Source: Bacillota bacterium (GTDB lineage Bacteria > Bacillota > Clostridia > Peptostreptococcales > Anaerovoracaceae). From it: DNA of 64,000 nt. Shown one piece after another: positions 35,285 to 43,283 of the stretch. Location of the stretch: the NCBI GenBank assembly GCA_022793795.1, contig JAAWDM010000022.1, forward strand, positions 1 to 64,000. The letters run 5' to 3'. Below the pieces are notes generated by a model, which saw only the letters and a program-made list of their open reading frames with translations, was not told where the DNA came from and did not search any database. Made by a program: the position numbers and the translations under genes. The number at the start of each line of letters is the position of its first letter. Within the stretch, counting starts at the first letter, position 1.

Positions 35285-36715
35285 CTAAACTGTGATTTCA
35301 GCCTCAGCGCCTAAAAGGCTCTGATTGGCTGCTAGTATAGGCTTTATGACCCCGTTTAGAAACTCAGTCGTCTGCTGTGGCGCTCTTCCGACAAAATTCT
35401 CTGGCTTCATAACCTTCTGTAAAGCCTCAAGTTCTATATGAAAGGCAGGATCAGCAGCGATTCTCTCAAGGAGATCGTTAGCCTTTCCTTCTTCCTTAAC
35501 TTGCTTGCCTGCCTCCATGGAATGGATTCGAATCCGCTCATGAAGTTCTTGACGGTCTCCGCCTTTTTTGACGGCTTCCATCATGATATTTTCCGTAGCC
35601 ATAAACGGCAGTTCATTCATCAGTCTCTGCCGAATCATCTTAGGGTAGACTACCAACCCCTCCGAAACATTGAGATACAGCTGCAAAATGCCATCCGTAG
35701 CCAGGAATGCCTCGCTGATGCTGATTCTCTTATTGGCCGAATCATCCAGAGTTCTTTCAAACCACTGGGTAGCTGCTGTGATGGCTGGATTCATGGCGTC
35801 GCTGATAACATAATTGGCCAGAGAGGCCATTCTCTCGCAACGCATAGGATTTCTCTTATATGCCATGGCAGAAGAGCCGATCTGTGTCTTTTCAAAAGGC
35901 TCTTCTACCTCCTTTAAATGTTGTAATAGACGAATATCGTTGGAGAACTTATGGGCGCTCTGTGCAATACCTGCCAGTACGTTGACCACCCGGCTGTCCA
36001 CCTTTCTGGAATAGGTTTGCCCCGATACTGGATAGCAGCCTGCAAATCTCATCTTTTCAGCGATGAGTTGATCCAGCTTCTTGCATTTTTCATGGTCTCC
36101 CTCAAATAAGTCTAAAAAGCTGGCTTGAGTACCCGTGGTTCCCTTTGAGCCAAGGAGACGAAGAGAATCCAGCACATAGTCCAGATCTGCAAGATCCATA
36201 ACAAGCTCTTGGAGCCATAGGGTCGCTCTCTTACCTAGAGTCGTCGGCTGTGCCGGCTGAAAATGGGTAAAGGCCAAAGTCGGTAATTCCTTATACTCGT
36301 CGGCAAACTTGCCTAGCTGAGCAATCACATTGACCAACTTCACCCGAATCAATTTAAGGCCCTCTGCCATGATAATCATATCTGTATTGTCGCCCACATA
36401 ACAGCTGGTAGCGCCTAGATGAATGATACCTTTTGCATTAGGGCACTGGGTTCCATATGCATAGACGTGGGACATAACGTCATGGCGAACGATGGCCTCT
36501 CGCTCCTTAGCCACATCGTAATTGATGTCATCCTTATGGGCCTTTAATTCTCCAATCTGTTCATCGGTAATGTCCAGTCCCAGTTCCTGTTCGGCTTCTG
36601 CCAAAGCAATCCACAAACGACGCCAGGTTCTGAATTTCATCTCTGGCGAAAAAAGGTATTTCATTTCCTTACTTGGATATCTTTCTGATAAAGGGCTTGT
36701 ATAGTTTGTATTCAT
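35285..36715 (-). CDS. purB: Adenylosuccinate lyase
   Basis: PurB splits adenylosuccinate to AMP and SAICAR to AICAR. The 476-residue fumarase/aspartase-superfamily enzyme has HFQPAQPTT with the catalytic-region His, the GTTGTQASFL segment and the signature SSAMAYKRNPMRCERM with the catalytic Ser loop. The frame is open to 36865, but ATG 36715 (MNTNYTSPLSERYPSKEM) has GAGGAAAC upstream and lies just downstream of a good promoter, so the longer start is rejected. It is cotranscribed with purA. Confidence 0.96.
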   Translation of the reverse strand: MNTNYTSPLSERYPSKEMKYLFSPEMKFRTWRRLWIALAEAEQELGLDITDEQIGELKAHKDDINYDVAKEREAIVRHDVMSHVYAYGTQCPNAKGIIHLGATSCYVGDNTDMIIMAEGLKLIRVKLVNVIAQLGKFADEYKELPTLAFTHFQPAQPTTLGKRATLWLQELVMDLADLDYVLDSLRLLGSKGTTGTQASFLDLFEGDHEKCKKLDQLIAEKMRFAGCYPVSGQTYSRKVDSRVVNVLAGIAQSAHKFSNDIRLLQHLKEVEEPFEKTQIGSSAMAYKRNPMRCERMASLANYVISDAMNPAITAATQWFERTLDDSANKRISISEAFLATDGILQLYLNVSEGLVVYPKMIRQRLMNELPFMATENIMMEAVKKGGDRQELHERIRIHSMEAGKQVKEEGKANDLLERIAADPAFHIELEALQKVMKPENFVGRAPQQTTEFLNGVIKPILAANQSLLGAEAEITV

Positions 36716-36743
36716 ATCTGTTTCCTCTTCGTGATTTTGCATT

Positions 36744-36786
36744 AAACATACACAATTATTGTATATGTTTTTCCTTCTTTTTTCAA
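36744..36786 (-). promoter_or_regulatory. purB-purA promoter with overlapping palindrome
   Basis: On the minus strand TTGAAA (36781-36786) and TACAAT (36758-36763) are exactly 17 bp apart. The 27-bp near-palindrome AAACATACACAAT-T-ATTGTATATGTTT (36744-36770; one mismatch) covers the -10 and start site. This suggests a repressor, perhaps a purine-responsive one; it does not match the Bacillus PurBox. The -35 overlaps the end of the upstream pilin-like gene. Confidence 0.7.
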
Positions 36787-37211
36787 GATGTTTCACTTCC
36801 TTCCTCATAAAAAATTCCGTCTCCACCGTAAGTTCCCTTAGCAGTAAGCCTGGCCTGCTCCTCAAGAAACTTTAATCTAAGCCTTGCCATACCGCAGTCC
36901 ACCTCTACACTGGTCTCCTCCTGGCCAAATACCACCTTCCACTCCACCGGTTCCTGTAAAATTCCAGTTCCCGCCTTTGGTTTCATTCCTTCGTCCAGAT
37001 AAAAATTTCTTTGTAAAATATCCTCTGCTATGTTCTTTGCCTCTTTCACACTTTCCCCTTGCTCCTGGCATATGGCCGCTCCGGCAGCCATCTCTTCGCA
37101 GACCCACCCCATACGTCTCTCAATCCTGATAACCTCTATACAGTCCTGGTCATACATAAGTCCCATCATCATCAACAGCATCATCCCTACTGTTATTATC
37201 AGGTTTTTCAT
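36783..37211 (-). CDS. TadE-like pilus subunit, last gene of Tad operon
   Basis: The 142-residue protein starts MKNLIITVGMMLLMMMG, a single N-terminal membrane segment of pilin type, followed by a 120-residue external domain. No Cys pair or other catalytic motif is seen. It overlaps the preceding pilin-like gene by 4 nt and ends the Tad operon. Position and topology suggest a minor pilin or pseudopilin (TadE/TadF-like). All four short proteins in this operon start with MKNL(I/V), pointing to shared N-terminal processing or insertion. I cannot assign a precise role. Confidence 0.65.
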   Translation of the reverse strand: MKNLIITVGMMLLMMMGLMYDQDCIEVIRIERRMGWVCEEMAAGAAICQEQGESVKEAKNIAEDILQRNFYLDEGMKPKAGTGILQEPVEWKVVFGQEETSVEVDCGMARLRLKFLEEQARLTAKGTYGGDGIFYEEGSETS

Positions 37212-37627
37212 GGCGATACTTCTCCTTCAAAATTGCCTGCCTTGTAGCGGCTAACTACCCATCCTTCATCCTCAAACCAAGCCATATTTTCCTCATCCTC
37301 AATGCCCAGTATTCTATTAGCCATGACAATATGTTCCAAAGGGAATTTCACTTTATAGAACAGAATTTCTCCTTTAGGCCTTTGTTCCCTCGTGCCTTCT
37401 ATCCATATCTGCTCTGCCCTGCAATCTAAAATTCTGGTTAATCGTTCTTTCAGGTATGTTTCATTTTCAGCAGTAATGCATCCCTGTTCTTTCGCCATAT
37501 CGCGAAAGGATTCTACAGCCATATCGGCTCGGAACAACCTGGTATGTATGACTTGATTTCCTGCAAACTGAACTACAAAAATCGAAAGAAGTAGCAGGGA
37601 AGCCATGGCTGTAATCAGATTTTTCAT
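37208..37627 (-). CDS. TadE/TadF-like minor pilin
   Basis: The 139-residue protein begins MKNLITAMASLLLLSIFVV, a membrane segment with a short N-terminal cytoplasmic end, then an external alpha/beta domain. The sequence is similar in design to the following 142-residue protein (overlap 4 nt), and its start overlaps the stop of the 50-residue pilin-like gene by 4 nt. TadE/TadF proteins are pseudopilins of Tad machines; assignment rests on context and topology rather than on a diagnostic motif. Confidence 0.65.
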   Translation of the reverse strand: MKNLITAMASLLLLSIFVVQFAGNQVIHTRLFRADMAVESFRDMAKEQGCITAENETYLKERLTRILDCRAEQIWIEGTREQRPKGEILFYKVKFPLEHIVMANRILGIEDEENMAWFEDEGWVVSRYKAGNFEGEVSP

Positions 37628-37776
37628 GACATTCCCTGGACTGCATATTGACTGATATGGTAGCGCATGGCTGTTGCCGCTGCGTTCTTCAAACTTTCCG
37701 TTCCATCCCCTACCATCATGTCAAAGAGAATGGTTCCCAAAAGGATAGTTCCTATGATAATAACCAGATTCTTCAT
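37624..37776 (-). CDS. Tiny Flp-pilin-like protein (50 aa)
   Basis: A short reading frame of 50 codons gives a protein starting MKNLVIIIGTILLGTILFDM and ending AVQGMS. It has one hydrophobic helix and a polar C-terminal part, the size and plan of Flp/Tad major pilins. The ribosome site AGGAGGTAAGG lies directly upstream, and the stop overlaps the next gene by ATGA, so it is translated. It is very similar in opening to the 55-residue protein upstream. A Gly-x-x-x-Glu processing site of the usual Flp type is not evident. Confidence 0.75.
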   Translation of the reverse strand: MKNLVIIIGTILLGTILFDMMVGDGTESLKNAAATAMRYHISQYAVQGMS

Positions 37777-37790
37777 CCTTACCTCCTTAT

Positions 37791-37958
37791 CTATGGCTGT
37801 CCTTGTCCAAAATGGAGACTTTCCATAATCGCATTGCTGCCATGTTCTACAATCTTCTCTGATGCTGTCTTTAAAGAAATTCCATCGCCAAGCACCAGCG
37901 TATTAACGATTACTGCACCTAAAATAATCGTTCCAATGATAATAATTAAATTTTTCAT
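37791..37958 (-). CDS. Tiny Flp-pilin-like protein (55 aa)
   Basis: A frame of 55 codons encodes MKNLIIIIGTIILGAVIVN, then LVLGDGISLKTASEKIV and a polar end FGQGQP. AGAAGG lies just before the ATG. It lies between the TadC-like gene and the 50-residue pilin-like gene and is a paralogue of the latter. One of these two is the likely major pilin of the apparatus encoded upstream. Confidence 0.75.
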   Translation of the reverse strand: MKNLIIIIGTIILGAVIVNTLVLGDGISLKTASEKIVEHGSNAIMESLHFGQGQP

Positions 37959-37994
37959 ATCCTTCTTTCACCCCACCTCTCATCTTTTTTATTA

Positions 37995-38669
37995 TCAAAA
38001 AGTTCCTCCTATCATTTCCATGGTATGTAGGAAAACTACCACCACTGCAAAATCGATGAGCATAATCAAAATCACTGCAGTCGCCATCAAAGTGGTAATT
38101 AAACTGTTTCGCTCCACCTGCTCCATATCAGCGGTGACACGCTGCTGATACATCATCTCTTGAAAAACCTCCATCTGCTCTATTAAGGCTTCTGGGTTGA
38201 TCTGTCCCACTTTCTCCAAAATCATGCTGAAATTCCGTGCAGCCCGTGTACCACACTTTTCTCTCCAGACCTGAAACGCCTCTCGATCCTTTCCCCCTCG
38301 ATAAAGGGATAGCATCTCTCCATAGATTGGCTTCAATATATGAGAGTTGTCCATAAGAGTTTCGTAGATATAATCAGCAGAAAATGTTCTCTCCTTCTCT
38401 ACAATGGCTAGATTTTTCAGCAGCATCCCACCGTCAAATATCTCCTGATCCATTCTCCGCCCTTTCCTCCTCTCCATCATCTCTGTCCATCGATGCAATA
38501 AAGCGATTCTGATTACCCTAGAGTCTCCTAAACGAACTCCTGTTGCCCGTATCCATCCCATGACAGTCCCTCGATTTCCCTCTTCCATTTCTTTTCCATA
38601 TAAATAGAGGGCGCCGCCTATGCCTCCAACGCTGGCCGTGAGAAAAAAATAAAATATGTTCATATCCAT
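37995..38669 (-). CDS. tadC: TadC-like membrane platform protein
   Basis: The 224-residue protein has an N-terminal membrane segment (about 4-24), a helical cytoplasmic domain of type II secretion F-like character, and C-terminal hydrophobic segments (about 190-215, LITTLMATAVILIMLIDFAV). TadB and TadC together form the inner-membrane platform of Tad pili on which TadA acts. It is shorter than most TadC proteins (about 280-320 residues) and seems to have lost part of the N-terminal membrane region. GGAG lies 8 nt before ATG 38669. It follows the TadB-like gene by 30 nt. Confidence 0.75.
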   Translation of the reverse strand: MDMNIFYFFLTASVGGIGGALYLYGKEMEEGNRGTVMGWIRATGVRLGDSRVIRIALLHRWTEMMERRKGRRMDQEIFDGGMLLKNLAIVEKERTFSADYIYETLMDNSHILKPIYGEMLSLYRGGKDREAFQVWREKCGTRAARNFSMILEKVGQINPEALIEQMEVFQEMMYQQRVTADMEQVERNSLITTLMATAVILIMLIDFAVVVVFLHTMEMIGGTF

Positions 38670-38699
38670 TTCCCTATCTCCTCAACCTTTTCCTTTTAC

Positions 38700-39659
38700 C
38701 TACAAATCAAATTTTCTCCGTGTCATAAGTAAAGTTACGCCTACCGTGGCTAGATAAACAACTAGCCAAATCACGAACCAGGTAAGCCCTATGGCGGTCT
38801 GAAACTGGTAATGGTAAAACATAGCCGGCGATAAGCGAAAGAATCGAAAGCCGCCGACTACTAAAAGGAGACCTCCAATGGGTGTCAGATAAAATATCAT
38901 CCATCTAGCCTCATTATTTTCTCTCTTTGAAAATTCTTCCAATTTTCTGGCCTGCCGCATAGAGCGGGCCAAATCGCTGAGAGACTCAGTAACAAGCATC
39001 CCGCTATGACAGGCTAAAAATATATTGGTTGCCAGAATATTTGCCCAAGAGGTTCCAATAGCAAAGCGAAATTCTTCCATAAGCGCCTCTAAATCCCCAC
39101 TGGTAGACGCTTTGCGAAGGCTTCTGGCCAGGTGCAAAAGAATCCTTTTACAATGGGGCGCATCTTCCATGGAAACGGCCGTCACCTCTATGGCTTGTCG
39201 CATATTACAATACTGTATCTTATAGTTGTTCAAAATCTCCGTTACGAAAATCTCTCCCTCTTGAGAACTGGCTACCCGCTGACTCTGGATTTTGCACCGA
39301 AGAAAGAGATAGGGAAGGACGCTGCTGGCAAAACCAGCTGCTATGGTCAGCACCAGAGAAAGCTGCCCTCCTACCCTAATCATGGTAACAATTCCAAGAA
39401 ATGCCGATAAAAGAAAAAAAGCCATTACGCTTTTTTTCGTACCCAAACCATAGGTGACCATAAGGAGTCTGCGTACATGCTCAAAACCGCGATGATGGAT
39501 CATCAGCTGCCGAGCATCGAGCCATTCCTCCTGATTTTTAAACTGGCAGCACCACTCTCTAATTCGATAACATATGATCGCATACAGATCTTCCAGTTCC
39601 GGTAAAACCAGGGTCACAAGCCCTATGGCTAATATGCTTATCAGAATAACTTCCATCAT
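38700..39659 (-). CDS. tadB: TadB-like membrane platform protein
   Basis: The 319-residue protein has an N-terminal membrane segment (about 3-22), a hydrophobic pair near residues 77-118, a cytoplasmic helical domain of T2SF type (QEGEIFVTEILNNYKIQYCN to LARSMRQARKLEEFSKREN), and two C-terminal segments (about 250-310). This matches the TadB/T2SF platform family. ATG 39659 overlaps the tadA stop (ATGATG). It works with TadC and the ATPase to polymerise pilins. Confidence 0.8.
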   Translation of the reverse strand: MMEVILISILAIGLVTLVLPELEDLYAIICYRIREWCCQFKNQEEWLDARQLMIHHRGFEHVRRLLMVTYGLGTKKSVMAFFLLSAFLGIVTMIRVGGQLSLVLTIAAGFASSVLPYLFLRCKIQSQRVASSQEGEIFVTEILNNYKIQYCNMRQAIEVTAVSMEDAPHCKRILLHLARSLRKASTSGDLEALMEEFRFAIGTSWANILATNIFLACHSGMLVTESLSDLARSMRQARKLEEFSKRENNEARWMIFYLTPIGGLLLVVGGFRFFRLSPAMFYHYQFQTAIGLTWFVIWLVVYLATVGVTLLMTRRKFDL

Positions 39660-41080
39660 TCCCGTCCATCCTTTCGTCGCTGGTCAGGCTGATAATATCG
39701 TGGATATATTACTGTATTCCCCCGCAATGGGTTTCGAAACTCTAAATTCTTGATAATTTCCTCCATCCGATTCCACTCCTTTCCTGCAATCATTACCTTT
39801 TGTTCCTTCATATATGTTGGTGGCAAAAGGTCTGCTTTCCACTGCCATGTGTCTTCCTCTGGCAAATAACGACAGATTTCATGTACAGATACCCGATCGG
39901 AGGCTCCATCGTACTGATAGGCGCTAATGCCAGCAAGCCGCTTTTCTGCCCTGTTTCGAGATAACTGACAAAAGGTAAACACATAGTTAATATTCCTAAA
40001 AATCTGTGAAATCATACTTTCCAAATTGCCACCGTACTTCTCCTTTATGGCAGTAGCCATCTTGTAGGGGATATTCGTACTGCTGCCATCATGGATGGTT
40101 GCCTTGCTCCGTATGGTTCCCATGGTGAGAATCTCCAAAAATAAGTGGTAAGCCACCGCATCCCGCATTTCCTCCAGTAAAACATAATCGTTATCTCCTC
40201 GTAACAAAGATTTAGAAATCCGCTCCAAATCTTCTCCATCGGCCACCAGTTCCATGATGGGCGCTTCCGGCATCAATGTGTGCCATGGTGTCTCCGGATC
40301 AGTGGCAATGGCTACGCCTTCCAGGCTTCTGTCCTCTTCGCACTGCCAGACCTGTAAAAAGGTGGTCTTACCAGTGCGTACTGCTCCTGAAATCAGAATA
40401 TTGAATCCGATTTGTATCATACAGCGGAACAGAGGAATGACTTCCTTTGGTATGGTTCCCAATTCTGCCAGATTTTCAAAGGATAATTGGTGTACCACAT
40501 ACTTTCGGAATACCATCACATCCTGTTCCTTCTTGGTTCTCTCTCCTGAAAAGACGGTAATTCGAATCCCATTATGGAGATAGATTTCATGGAACCCTTT
40601 CTCAAGCCGCTCTCTGGGGGTTGCCATCAATAAGGCCCGCTTTAGCTGCTCTCTTCTTTTGGATGAAATCCGTTGAGGCTGCAGCTGAGACTTTCCATCA
40701 ATTAAACAATATAGCCTGTCCCCAATCAATTTGGCGGAAGAAGATTTTCTGTATGCCTCCGTCTGGTCATAAACCCAGGGCGCCAGCCCTGCAAGGCCAT
40801 AGACCTCATGAAAGATCCCGTCCTCTAAGCTCTCGTACCAAGGTGGCGGCTCTAAATTCTCATACCCTCCATCCACAAGAATATCCCGAATTCGACCTTT
40901 ATAATATCGAATCTCTCTCTCATGGCCCATAATTGCCCGCTTTTCTCGTTCCAGCTTTCGGCCTTTACCCAGTTCATCTGCATCCTTAAAATCCTCCTCA
41001 AACCTGGTCTCCACTACCTGGCACAGTTGGTAAAAGGCTTCCATCTCCTGGGATGATTCTCTTTTTCTCTCTGTATCCAA
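39656..41080 (-). CDS. tadA: TadA/CpaF-type pilus assembly ATPase
   Basis: The 474-residue type II/IV secretion ATPase powers pilus assembly. Walker A is SGAVRTGKTTFLQ, the Walker B/Asp-box region is DNDYVLLEEMRDAVAYH, and the conserved His follows in SKATIHDGSS. The start is TTG 41080, which has an exceptionally good AAAGGAGG 9 nt upstream, so it is placed 83 nt inside the cpaE gene; the frame of cpaE continues through it. It precedes tadB with a stop/start overlap. The N-terminal domain is divergent compared with proteobacterial CpaF. Confidence 0.88.
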   Translation of the reverse strand: MDTERKRESSQEMEAFYQLCQVVETRFEEDFKDADELGKGRKLEREKRAIMGHEREIRYYKGRIRDILVDGGYENLEPPPWYESLEDGIFHEVYGLAGLAPWVYDQTEAYRKSSSAKLIGDRLYCLIDGKSQLQPQRISSKRREQLKRALLMATPRERLEKGFHEIYLHNGIRITVFSGERTKKEQDVMVFRKYVVHQLSFENLAELGTIPKEVIPLFRCMIQIGFNILISGAVRTGKTTFLQVWQCEEDRSLEGVAIATDPETPWHTLMPEAPIMELVADGEDLERISKSLLRGDNDYVLLEEMRDAVAYHLFLEILTMGTIRSKATIHDGSSTNIPYKMATAIKEKYGGNLESMISQIFRNINYVFTFCQLSRNRAEKRLAGISAYQYDGASDRVSVHEICRYLPEEDTWQWKADLLPPTYMKEQKVMIAGKEWNRMEEIIKNLEFRNPLRGNTVIYPRYYQPDQRRKDGRE

Positions 41081-41795
41081 GCCTACGCTCCTCCTTTTTA
41101 ATATATTCTGCTGTTCCCTGAACGCCCTTTCGAAAAAGGCGATGATTCAAAAGAGTTACCCTCTCCCTTTCTGCTTGCCACCCATATGGCACATAATCCA
41201 CTTGCAATATGTTCTCCTCTTCAAAGCCTAAACGGTTTCCAACTTCCCTTCCTGTGCCAAATAGATTAGGGGCTTGGAACTTGTTGATGAGGCAGCAGGT
41301 ATTTTGTGGTAGCGCCATCGCTGTCATTCTAATTCGTTGTTGGGCTCGTTCTAGGCTTTTAGCCTGTTGGGTCACCACTACACATGCTAAATCACAATTC
41401 CTTAAAGTATCTATGGATGATCTTTCCCAATCGCTTCCTCCATCTATGACTATATACTCATATTTCATTTCCATAAGTTGATAGAGTTTTGAGATTCCTC
41501 CTTTTTCATAGAAATTATCACAATTCCAATCATAGGCTACAGGTAATATATCCACATTCCGACTGGTTATTAAGCTCTGACATAGTTCTTTCTCTGCAAT
41601 CACTTCCTCCTGTAGCGCCCATCGGAGATTATCCGCAGAAGAAGAAACATTTACAGAAAGAAAGGGGATTGCTGGCTCCTGCCCTGCTCCAATAAACAAT
41701 ACTCTATGGCCTTGCTTGGCCAGCATCTCTGCTGTGGAAAGGGATACCATCGTAGTGCCCACCTGGCTATCTCCGCCATAAAAACCAATATACAT
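40998..41795 (-). CDS. cpaE: CpaE/TadZ-like ParA-family ATPase with degenerate Walker A
   Basis: The 265-residue protein is a MinD/ParA-like protein that in Tad systems directs pilus assembly to its site. It opens YIGFYGGDSQVGTTMVSLST: the usual KGGVGKTT is changed to GGDSQVGTT, so both Walker A lysines are absent. Walker B-like IVIDGGSDW is present. I chose ATG 41795, with GGGGGAAAAG upstream; the longer frame from 41846 overlaps the cpaB end. Its last 83 nt overlap tadA. Nucleotide binding may be lost or weak, as reported for other TadZ proteins. Confidence 0.8.
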   Translation of the reverse strand: MYIGFYGGDSQVGTTMVSLSTAEMLAKQGHRVLFIGAGQEPAIPFLSVNVSSSADNLRWALQEEVIAEKELCQSLITSRNVDILPVAYDWNCDNFYEKGGISKLYQLMEMKYEYIVIDGGSDWERSSIDTLRNCDLACVVVTQQAKSLERAQQRIRMTAMALPQNTCCLINKFQAPNLFGTGREVGNRLGFEEENILQVDYVPYGWQAERERVTLLNHRLFRKGVQGTAEYIKKEERRLGYREKKRIIPGDGSLLPTVPGSGDQV

Positions 41796-41811
41796 TCTTC
41801 TTTTCCCCCTC

Positions 41812-42408
41812 TCAACTGTATAGCAATACGAATCGTTTCCCCTCATCAGCCAACTTTCCCAATTTTAAAGCGCGCCCTTCGTCCACAACTACCTCTACCA
41901 GACTGACTGCTGCCGATGCTTGAAGTCTGGCGTCATCTGAAGATACCACCTCCTGATTGCTGCTATCTCTGGCATATGCCACTGGCGCCGTGGCAATAAA
42001 CCGGCCGTCACAATAAAAAATGACTTCATCCCCTCTCCGCAAAGTCTGTGGATAGGACATAAGCCATTCTCCTGGAATAGACAAAATATATCTTCCCGTA
42101 TCCTCGCCTACAGAAAGGGCTGGGTCCTGAAAAAAAGCAGCATATAGAGGCGTTTCGGCCGGTATATACTGCACGGTTTCCATCTGTAAAATATCTTTCA
42201 TATCCTCTGGTCTTAATACCTCTTCTGCGGCCTCCTCCACCATTCTAATCTGGAACATGGTTTCGTCTACAGCGCTACACCTGGACACATCCTGATTCAG
42301 CACTAGAATCTTTTCGTAGGTTAAATGCTCTCTTCCCCAAAATTCCCAAAATCCTAAAGTTGCCAATGAGGCAAAAATCAGGATTAGACCAATCACCCTT
42401 TTTCTCAT
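41812..42408 (-). CDS. cpaB: CpaB/RcpC-like SAF-domain protein
   Basis: The 198-residue protein has an N-terminal membrane segment (about 5-23) and an external part that fits the SAF/CpaB plan: a first short region EKILVLNQDVSRCSAVDETMF, then the SAF turn YIPAETPLYAAFF, then a beta-rich RcpC-like domain (PQTLRRGDEVIFYCDGRF). CpaB is a periplasmic assembly factor in diderms; monoderm Tad loci keep it without a secretin. It is the first gene of the Tad operon. ATG 42408 has AAAGGAG 9-11 nt upstream. Confidence 0.72.
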   Translation of the reverse strand: MRKRVIGLILIFASLATLGFWEFWGREHLTYEKILVLNQDVSRCSAVDETMFQIRMVEEAAEEVLRPEDMKDILQMETVQYIPAETPLYAAFFQDPALSVGEDTGRYILSIPGEWLMSYPQTLRRGDEVIFYCDGRFIATAPVAYARDSSNQEVVSSDDARLQASAAVSLVEVVVDEGRALKLGKLADEGKRFVLLYS

Positions 42409-42519
42409 CTAAATTTTACTCCTTTCTATCCGATGAATCATGGTATTCTTTTCATATGTAATTCTCTTCCATCTATCCACAATACCAGATTACCACATCT
42501 AAACGTTACTTTCAGCACA

Positions 42520-42592
42520 ATTTGACAAATTCTTTCCAAAAAATTTCGACATATTTCTACATATTTTGACATGCTTCAACGACTCTTGACAC
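42520..42592. promoter_or_regulatory. Phased 10-bp repeat array upstream of the Tad operon (Spo0A-box-like)
   Basis: Successive 10-mers ATTTCGACAT (42543), ATTTCTACAT (42553), ATTTTGACAT (42563), GCTTCAACGA (42573) and CTCTTGACAC (42583) repeat exactly every helical turn, with an outlying ATTTGACAAA at 42520. On the minus strand they read as TGTCGAA/TGTCAAA, the core of the Spo0A box. The array lies 112-184 bp before the cpaB start. The factor that binds is not known. Confidence 0.65.
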
Positions 42593-42636
42593 ATTATAGC
42601 TCTCCTTCCCTGCTCCTACCTACAAAAAACGGAAAA

Positions 42637-42686
42637 GGACGCCCGTCAAATCTGTTACACTCTCAAGTACATTCAACAAAGCGTCC
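42637..42686 (-). terminator. Possible terminator after the RinA-like gene
   Basis: GGACGC (42637-42642) and GCGTCC (42681-42686) could close a long imperfect hairpin; on the minus strand the stem is followed by TTTTCCGTTTTTTG. The large loop makes this weaker than other calls. With the repeat array, it accounts for most of the 42409-42729 gap. Confidence 0.4.
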
Positions 42687-42729
42687 CTGCCTATCAGGCA
42701 TCAACAAAAATCATATGGAGCAGCTATAA

Positions 42730-43167
42730 TCATACCAACTGCAGTTTAATTGCAACCTGGTGAAGATAAACCTGCTGCCACTTTTTCCAGGTATTTGCAT
42801 GGAACTGGTCTCCATAGGGAACTCCATAAGCCAGTTTATGTAGAATTCCATCTCGATACTGGGCAGGTACTTCAAGTAATGCATCTTCGATGGCACGAAT
42901 TCGCATAGACAAATTGGAAATCTCGATAGCTTTTATTCCGGTAAAATCAGAAACTCGCCCACTTCCGCTTCGAAAATCATCTATACGAATTTGTGGCAGG
43001 GTGTCTGCCATATATTCCAATTCTCGCAGCCTGTCCTTCATTCTGGGCAAATCCTTGACAGCCCACAACGCCTGCCGGTATACCGGTTCTGGTAATAAAT
43101 GCTCCTTATTCGCCTTTAGTTGATACTCTTTCACATTCATCCCTCCCTCTAAAGCGAATATATCCAT
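42730..43167 (-). CDS. RinA/ArpU-like phage-type transcription regulator
   Basis: The 145-residue protein has a basic N-terminal part, then FRSGSGRVSDFTGIKAIEIS, a helical region IRAIEDALLEVPAQYRDGIL, and a C-terminal NTWKKWQQVYLHQVAIKLQL that reads like the sigma-4-type helix of RinA/ArpU late-gene regulators of Gram-positive phages (SGxSDPTG...; ...TWxRWRxxFxxxVAxxLGL). No other phage gene is near, so it looks co-opted. It lies between two arrays of 10-bp repeats and just upstream of the Tad operon, so a role in controlling that operon is plausible inference. The start is ATG 43167 or 43170 (AAAGGA upstream). ATG 43140 has its purine site too close. Confidence 0.6.
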   Translation of the reverse strand: MDIFALEGGMNVKEYQLKANKEHLLPEPVYRQALWAVKDLPRMKDRLRELEYMADTLPQIRIDDFRSGSGRVSDFTGIKAIEISNLSMRIRAIEDALLEVPAQYRDGILHKLAYGVPYGDQFHANTWKKWQQVYLHQVAIKLQLV

Positions 43168-43283
43168 CATATTCCTTTCCCAATCAGGTATTCATAAGAT
43201 AACCTTCTTATGGGAAAGTTTGTATGTCTTGCCCCTAGAGTATCATATTTCTTCATTGCTTTCAGTACATTCCAACAACTTTA

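Noticed and set aside
42520-42592. CRISPR-like array
   Set aside because: Units are 10 bp without spacers; this is a protein-binding type array.
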